Source: Dichetophora obliterata (lineage: Eukaryota; Arthropoda; Insecta; Diptera; Sciomyzidae). From it: a stretch of 64,000 nucleotides of DNA. The DNA lies in NCBI GenBank assembly GCA_963920525.1, contig OY986438.1, forward strand, positions 216,063,396 through 216,127,395, written 5' to 3'. The translations under genes and the position numbers were made by a program. The notes beneath the pieces are model-generated. The model was given only the letters and a program-made list of their open reading frames with translations. It did not search any database and had not been told where the DNA came from. Shown piece by piece: positions 58,349 to 64,000 of this stretch; the stretch's first letter is position 1; the number at the start of each line of letters is the position of its first letter.

Positions 58349-59160
58349 AGTATTATATGTTTTTAGCTTTTTTCATATACTTTAAAAATTAAAAAGGTTT
58401 TAAGTTCGAGTCAACGCGAATATTGCCTGTCATCAAACTTTTTTTCCAATCGTTGTGAACCGAATGACTTAAGATCTACGAGTTACTTAGGTTTGCGTTG
58501 GACCTACATTCCTGTTACCTACACACATTAATTATAGTCCCGAGTTATGGTCTTGCCTTAGCCAATTCATATTTATTAATATCATCACAAATTCCCACAA
58601 TACAACCAATAAATTATTAATTGTACCTTCTATTATTTTTGTTTTTATTAGCAAGATCAAGTAAATACGGAGTAGGTGTCACCTGCGATTATTGAAAAAT
58701 CATTTATTTATAGAAAAGAAAAGAAAAGAAAAGAAAAGAAAAGAAAAGAAAAGAAAAGAAAAGAAAAGAAAAGAAAAGAAAAGAAAAGAAAAGAAAAGAA
58801 AAGAAAAGAAAAGAAAAGAAAAGAAAAGAAAAGAAAAGCTTAACCAATCTTCAAACTTGAAATAATAAAAAATTATTGATACGATAAAAGTCATGTGCAA
58901 AAAAAAAACAGATTATTTTAGTATTATATGTGCTGAAAAAATATAGGAAGTTTTTGAATCCGAGTCAACGCGAACATTTTCTATACGATTAACTTATTTT
59001 TCGATCGTTTTATTCCCAAGGATTTATACGCCACGAGTTACTTAGGTGTGAGTTGGATTTGCATTCATTCATACATGATATTCATTGTATTTTTTATTAA
59101 TATTAGGCCAAAAATTCTCACAATATTATTAGTTGTGGGTTATCTTAAGAATAAATAGCC
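58349..59160 (+). repeat. Diverged tandem duplication (about 569-bp period)
   Basis: TTAGTATTATATGT, GAGTCAACGCGAA, ACGAGTTACTTAGGT and ATTTATTAATAT-like blocks occur at 58349-58640 and again, in order, at 58918-59160. A third, shorter echo (CCAATGCGAACCTTTTCAAT) may lie near 59195. The spacer includes the AAAAG microsatellite. Confidence 0.75.
58712..58838. repeat. (AGAAA)n microsatellite, about 25 units
   Basis: 127 nt of uninterrupted pentanucleotide repeat. The FSFLF-repeat frame read on the opposite strand is an artefact. Confidence 0.97.
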
Positions 59161-60419
59161 AGAATCCTAGGACCGAGACGAATACCGAAAAATTATCCAA
59201 TGCGAACCTTTTCAATCAAGTTCAAATGCAATCAAGCGCGCTAAGGTTTTAATTTTTTGAATAAAGAATTATATTAATGCCATATGAGTTCTATGAAAGG
59301 TTGTTTTGTTTCTGTGTCATAACTTTGGCTAAGGTCATGCTAAGAGCTCCAGATTGTGTTTATAGTTTCTTATGTGAGGAACACAGCTACATTAACTACT
59401 CAGTTCTGTCTTTAGTCGACTTAGCGATTATTCCTTATCGACACAAATATATTGTTTAATCTTGGGTGGGCTATTCTTTTGACATTTCCTTCGTGTCATT
59501 GGTTGTTGAAGACTTCATTTCATAATTATTTTAATGAGAATGGAATCGCAATAATATCTGAAATTTTTCAAAAACTATTAAAGCTGTTACTTGCGTTACT
59601 CACTGTTACAAAAAAAAAAAATAAAAAAGAAATTGTGAAATGGACGTTTATGCTGAAGTTATATATTATATTAATTGTGTTCTTACCACAGGTGATACTG
59701 CGGTTTACAGCGCCTATGGTGCCTTTCGTCCTAACATTTTGTGGTGCTTCTGTGTGCGGTTTGTCAACTAGAGAGACGATGTGTGTAAGAACTTTTTAGA
59801 GACGTTGCTCTAAAGTATATCTTTGCAGGATGAAATTTAAATGCCTACTGAATAAAATAAGAAAAGGCGTCAATATATCATCACTGATGTGAGATATTCC
59901 TATTAGAAAAACTACAGCGACTTAAAAACACCCTTTATGTAAGTCTGCTTGTTTTTAACAAAAATCTTTACTTTTCAACTGATGTGAACCAAACTTGGCA
60001 CAGCTATTCTATGCAAACAAGGTACAGTCCCTGTATATACAAATTTTGCTACACCCACTTTACCAGTTACAAATCAATCAATATACTACATCTGAAGTTT
60101 TTAAACACTTAAGCTTAAATTTGCTCATTTGGTCATTTCACAAAAAATTAGCGTGGTCGCACTATTGCTATGACTTCTTTAAGAAAACATTTATTTCATT
60201 ATTTTCATTAAACCAATCGTCGCACAAGGACGATCTAAATACAAAAATAGAGGGTTAGCTTCAAACTAGCATACTTTGAAATTTCGAATTGCCGCATAAG
60301 TCAACCTTTCTTCTCAGATTTTAACTAAACGTATTTGCTTAATTCTTATTATTTTTCTAATGCACTTTATTTGAATACCATATGGGCATTTTCACAGAAA
60401 ATTTCTACCGTGAACAAAA
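59161..60419. other. Possible broken coding sequence at 59277-59799; otherwise no gene
   Basis: Two plus-strand frames (59277-59459 and 59452-59799) overlap by a few bases and are rich in hydrophobic stretches (LTFPSCHWLL; LKLYIILIVFLPQVILRF). A decayed membrane protein such as a chemoreceptor would look like this, but so can AT-rich chance ORFs, and I see no family signature. Confidence 0.2.
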
Positions 60420-60818
60420 AACTAAAACTTATTAAAAACTTATTATTTTATGATATTATCTAAGAGAAACATGTTAATTTTATTAATTGAGGCCATTTCT
60501 ACATAAATTCCTTAACCATGATGATCAAATTGTCTTCACTGTTTCACAAATGTTTTTATCTTTTTCATAAATGTTTCGAAAACTTTTTGTTTTAGTAAAA
60601 ATGGAAGGCATTGGCTTATGATAATGAAAAAATGGTTGAGGCAAGGAAAGGACAATATATTAAATTTTTTTAATTACATAATTACTTAACTACCTAATTA
60701 CTTTATTACCAAGTAAAAATGCACTGGAAAGTTAAGTAACGTAACGCCAGAACAAAAAGCCTAATCACTTGGAAAAAATTCTTGCCCAATTCAGAGAGTT
60801 TCGCAAGTTTTGTAAATC
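60420..60818 (+). repeat. Dispersed repeat, copy 2 (pairs with 42205-42960)
   Basis: Same ordered blocks as 42205-42960 (TTATTAAAAACTTATTATTT; ATGTTTCGAAAACTTTTTG; GGAAGGCATTGGCTTA; AAGTAACGTAACGCCAGA; TTGCCCAATTCAGAGAGTTT) in the same orientation, without the 240-bp insert. Likely part of the Tc1-like element body. Confidence 0.85.
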
Positions 60819-60948
60819 AAATAAAAAATCACTTCCGTTTTTTATAACGTAACGACTGCACGATTTACAAAGTAGCTATGAAAATAATACACATATTTTT
60901 TAAAATGTATGTTTCATCTTAAAAATATTGGAATTATTACACCGTACA

Positions 60949-61556
60949 ACAACACTTTTCACACACGAAGTAAACCATATACACGTGAGACTATAGACAA
61001 AAGATAGTAAGACTGCGCTCTCACTTTTTCTCTAGAACGTCAGGATTTTTTAAATAACTTTTAAGTTACGAAAAGGAATTGTTTAAAAAAAAATTACTTA
61101 AATATTTCAAACCTTCAAAACATGATGAACGAAAGAAGAGAAAAAAACTCTTGAAAAAATTGAAGTTTTTTTTGGTTTGATATTAAATGTAATGGAAGTT
61201 TTTTTACTGCAAACAAATTGAAAATTATTTCCAAATATTTTTAAATAAAACATAAGTCAATCGAACTAATCTGCATATATGTTATGTATGTATTGTTACT
61301 TCGTATTTCTGGTAAAGGAGACTATCCTCTTTCATTTAATACTAATATTGTCATTTTTGAAGGTTTTTACATAATTTACATATATTTACATAATTTTTTT
61401 AACAATTCCTTTTTGTAACTAAAAAGCCATTTTAAAGAAATTCTGACGATCTAGAGAAAAACAGAGAACGCAGTTTACTATTGTATCTTTTGCCTCTGGT
61501 TTCTAGTGTATACGGTTTACTTCGTGTGTGAAAATTTTTTCCCATAATTGTTGTAC
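60949..61556. mobile_element. Inverted-repeat element with 11-bp direct flanks
   Basis: The arms are about 115-130 bp. TTTTCACACACGAAGTAAAC, CAAAAGATA.TA.TAA.ACTGCG and TTTTTCTCTAGA.CGTCAG on the left are mirrored by CTGACGATCTAGAGAAAAAC, CGCAGTTTACTATTGTATCT and GTTTACTTCGTGTGTGAAAA on the right. TACACCGTACA occurs directly outside both ends (60938-60948 and 61557-61567). Part of that 11-mer (GTACA) may belong to the element, leaving a 6-bp TSD TACACC. No coding. Confidence 0.75.
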
Positions 61557-61567
61557 TACACCGTACA

Positions 61568-64000
61568 TCAGAATGTGTTTTTGTTATTTTTATTAGTTTT
61601 TTAAATATTGGCTAAAGTGAAAGTAGTATAATTTAAGTGCACTTACACGAAAAAGCACACGCGACTTTGCTTTTCTTAAGCACGGCACGCTCCTATGTCT
61701 AATGTCTCCAAGGCTATGTGTCAAAAAGCTTCTAAAAAATTATCTAAAAATATATTAATAATTAATTACTACTTAAATTTTAAATTTAAATTAATAACGG
61801 CCAGGCACCGCCGGGAACCATTCAACTGGTCAAATAAAAATAATCAATTTTGAATAAAAACGAAAACATTTTTTACATTCCCTCGATTAAGCCCTTGCTT
61901 CTTTTATTTGATTATTACTATTTTAGGCCATTTCACACTCATTCGAATACAGAAAAATTCACTTAACAAATTGTGCAAATTTATTTATATCAACTTCAGC
62001 AACGCAATCTTAACATTCTTATCTGCTAACATAGAGTAAGTACCTCGCTAGGGCACCTTATCTACTCATACATATCTCAGCAGATAGCTTAGCTATCGAG
62101 CGTAAAAGCCAGTAACCAACCTACAGCATCCACATCCGCAAACATCATCACCTTGCAACCAACTCTGCTCTGAGTATTCAATAGGAAGAACAAATTAAAA
62201 TCTCAGTGTTGCATTCTTACATCACTGTCGCCATCGACTCCAAAGACATGCAAGTTGGTAGCACTTGAAGATATGTATGTGATAGCCAAACCTCAGCTAC
62301 CAAGTACAGTAAAACAAGTCAAGAACAGAAGAGCCATAAGGTAGTGAAAAACGGGATGGATTGGTGGCTGTACAATCGAGAAAGCAAATCTGCGTAGCTG
62401 CTTCATTCATCCAAGAGCCTGGATGAATTCTGTTTCTTCCTTACGTTCGCCATGCTGTCCGTCCTTCTGGCAGTAGGGTTCAAAAATGCCCAGTAGCACT
62501 TGCATTGTCGATATCCGTTCATATCGACAATAAATTTGGGAATCGTTGGCAGAAGCCAACAACAAACAGACGAAAGCTCCGGACGTTGTGCACAATCAAG
62601 GTACAATAGTTTTGGATTTGTTTGTATGTCGCTGCCCGCATATCTCATCGTTGTTATCTTCTGCAAAGCAGAGACTGCTATTTACCCGGCGTGCACAGTG
62701 ACTGTGCCAAGCAAGTCGATGGGGATCCGTTTCGGTGCCACCGAATCAAATCGCAAACTGTGCACATTGTCGAACATTGCTTTCGTTGCTGAGTTCGAAC
62801 GTTCGGCACTCTTTTGGTATCTCCTACCGTGACTGCGTTTCAATGCTTTGGTGCTGCTAGGCGACATCAGACTCACCACCGCCATATTTCCCCAGGGATT
62901 GCGCAAGAGCTGCAACATCGGCTTATATGAAAAAAAAGTAATAAAAAACAAAATTATTTAAAATATAATATCACTTTTTTATATAAAGCATTTATATTTT
63001 GAAACCTCTTTGCGAATGATTTCCTCTACAGGGTTTTTGATTCTATACTCCATGACTCTGAGGTCGAAGCATGCCTAATATGTTTGCAATAAAACAGTAG
63101 GCAATCGACGGCCGTGCACGTTTCCACGCCACGTTAATGTTGCACATGCGCCTCGGCATCCGTTGCGCTTCTACATCCACAAAATCGTTTTCGGCCAACG
63201 TCAGAGTGCAGAGCCTGCGTACCTATATAGCTAATGTTGACGAAGTTTGTTGACGATCACTACGATGATGATGATGATGACGACACTGGGGACTGTGTTT
63301 GCAGACACGATACTTGATCACCGTAGGCAACGTTGGCTAATATGTTGCGTTGCTCTTGAGGTTGTTGTTTTGTTGGCACAACGAGTTGCTCTCTCGCAAA
63401 GTGTTTCAGAATATTTAAAAAAAAAACAACAATGTAGCAGCCGACTGTAACGTTGTGTTATTGAAAAAAAAAACGAAAACAAAACTCACAATTTAGGAGG
63501 GCAAAAATCAGACATCGTGTGGATAGCGTTTTGACTAGCGAAATATTATTTTTTTAATAGTTTTTTTAAATGCTGTCATAAAATAGAATATTAACTTTTC
63601 CGTAAATAATAAATGTAGATTTCTTTTAATACTATAGCTCTTTAAAAAAGAGTTTCTTCACTTTGTAAGTATTCTTAATAAATTAAAATTTTTTTCTAAA
63701 CTTTGGAAACATATTTTTGAATAGTTTTTTTAATGACTAGTGGTTACAATAATTTGTTTAGGGATCGGAAACCTATTAAGCCTCTTTATAAGATCTCTAA
63801 GGATTTTAAAAGCCATGTAATCTGTACCTATAGGAGAACATCTGTAATTCTAAAAACATCTGTACTCGCACCAGCAGTCCGATATTGGTAAAAACGACAA
63901 GCGCAATAACTCCACCACACTAACAGCATAAGTTTGCTTCGGAGTCTATTTTAAGTTTTAAGACTACATATTTCTTAAGAGTTTGTATAGAAACTATAAA
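61568..64000. other. Balanced-composition island 62100-63420; no gene assigned
   Basis: 62100-63420 is the longest stretch of near-balanced composition in the window and looks like conserved unique DNA, including (GAT)n at 63263-63280. ORFs of up to 110 codons occur on both strands without a recognised domain. Flanks 61568-62000 and 63430-64000 are AT-rich with no feature. Confidence 0.4.
62877..62909 (-). other. Candidate 33-nt microexon
   Basis: On the minus strand a T-rich tract and GATGTTGCAG precede CTCTTGCGCAATCCCTGGGG, then AAATATGGCGGTG, followed by a near-consensus donor GTGAGT. The segment is 33 nt, a multiple of three, and would encode LLRNPWGNMAV. The same strand is also open for 89 codons (62951-62682). 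No neighbouring exon is recognisable, so this may be chance. Confidence 0.2.

Noticed and set aside
58700..58900. 66-codon minus-strand ORF with FSFLF repeats
   Set aside because: It is a translation of the AAAAG microsatellite.
59277..59799. Pair of hydrophobic ORFs suggestive of a chemoreceptor pseudogene
   Set aside because: No receptor signature motif, and AT-rich chance ORFs are hydrophobic anyway.
1..64000. CRISPR arrays, bacterial operons, ribosome binding sites, rRNA genes
   Set aside because: Nothing of this kind is present. The sequence is eukaryotic in character.

Overview
This window looks like nuclear DNA of a dipteran fly, probably a cyclorrhaphan. The reasons are the high A+T content, CAA/GTT-rich simple sequence, short non-coding ORFs, a 62-nt GT-AG intron inside a transposon gene, and transposon ends of the Tc1/mariner, piggyBac, PIF/Harbinger and hAT-like kinds. 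I could not assign any host protein-coding gene with confidence. The window reads best as intergenic DNA or part of a giant intron, built largely from nested and decayed transposable elements (TEs). Almost all short ORFs are chance reading frames or TE debris.

Layout. 80-1850: minus-strand non-LTR retrotransposon relic with clear reverse transcriptase motifs. 3.7-9.4 kb: scattered repeat fragments and a 42-nt-arm hairpin. 9.9-11.1 kb: foldback element A, with an hAT-like MITE (TIR TAGGGCGGGTCGATTT, 8-bp target duplication CTGTACAG) inserted in one arm. 11.5-13.7 kb: two small MITEs. 17.8-18.8 kb: tandem and foldback repeats. 19.5-23.6 kb: a palindrome of about 4 kb with arms over 500 bp. Its loop holds a second copy of the foldback A core and its right arm holds a second copy of the same MITE. 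31.3-33.4 kb: a 2.07-kb DNA transposon with arms of about 465 bp, an ATGTATAT 8-bp duplication and an intron-containing, frameshifted ORF. 33.8-35.1 kb: possible decayed LTR element. 38.3-39.3 kb: a MITE and the 3' end of another non-LTR element. 40.7-43.2 kb: elements nested at least four deep around a Tc1-like element. 48.6-50.1 kb: piggyBac-like element with TTAA flanks. 50.3-50.9 kb: foldback with an exact 133-bp tandem duplication. 51.25-51.7, 53.5-54.0 and 57.0-58.0 kb: three TTA-flanked PIF/Harbinger-like elements, the second nested in an 8-bp-TSD hAT-like element. 55.4-55.9 kb: foldback with a tRNA-Asp-like segment. 56.2-56.8 kb: non-LTR retrotransposon C-terminal relic. 58.3-59.2 kb: tandem duplication with an (AAAAG)n microsatellite. 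60.9-61.6 kb: element flanked by an 11-bp direct repeat.

Between these lie more GC-balanced islands (about 12.0-12.9, 16.5-17.2, 25.1-26.0, 27.4-27.8, 39.7-40.4, 45.2-45.9 and 62.1-63.4 kb). They look like older single-copy DNA and are where regulatory sequence or a small exon would most likely be found. One 33-nt segment at 62877-62909 on the minus strand has good splice signals on both sides.

The most interesting points are the 31.3-33.4 kb transposon, whose ORF family I cannot place, and the palindrome plus foldback family. In the latter, the intact sister arm preserves the empty target site of the MITE, which proves the insertions and their 8-bp duplications internally.
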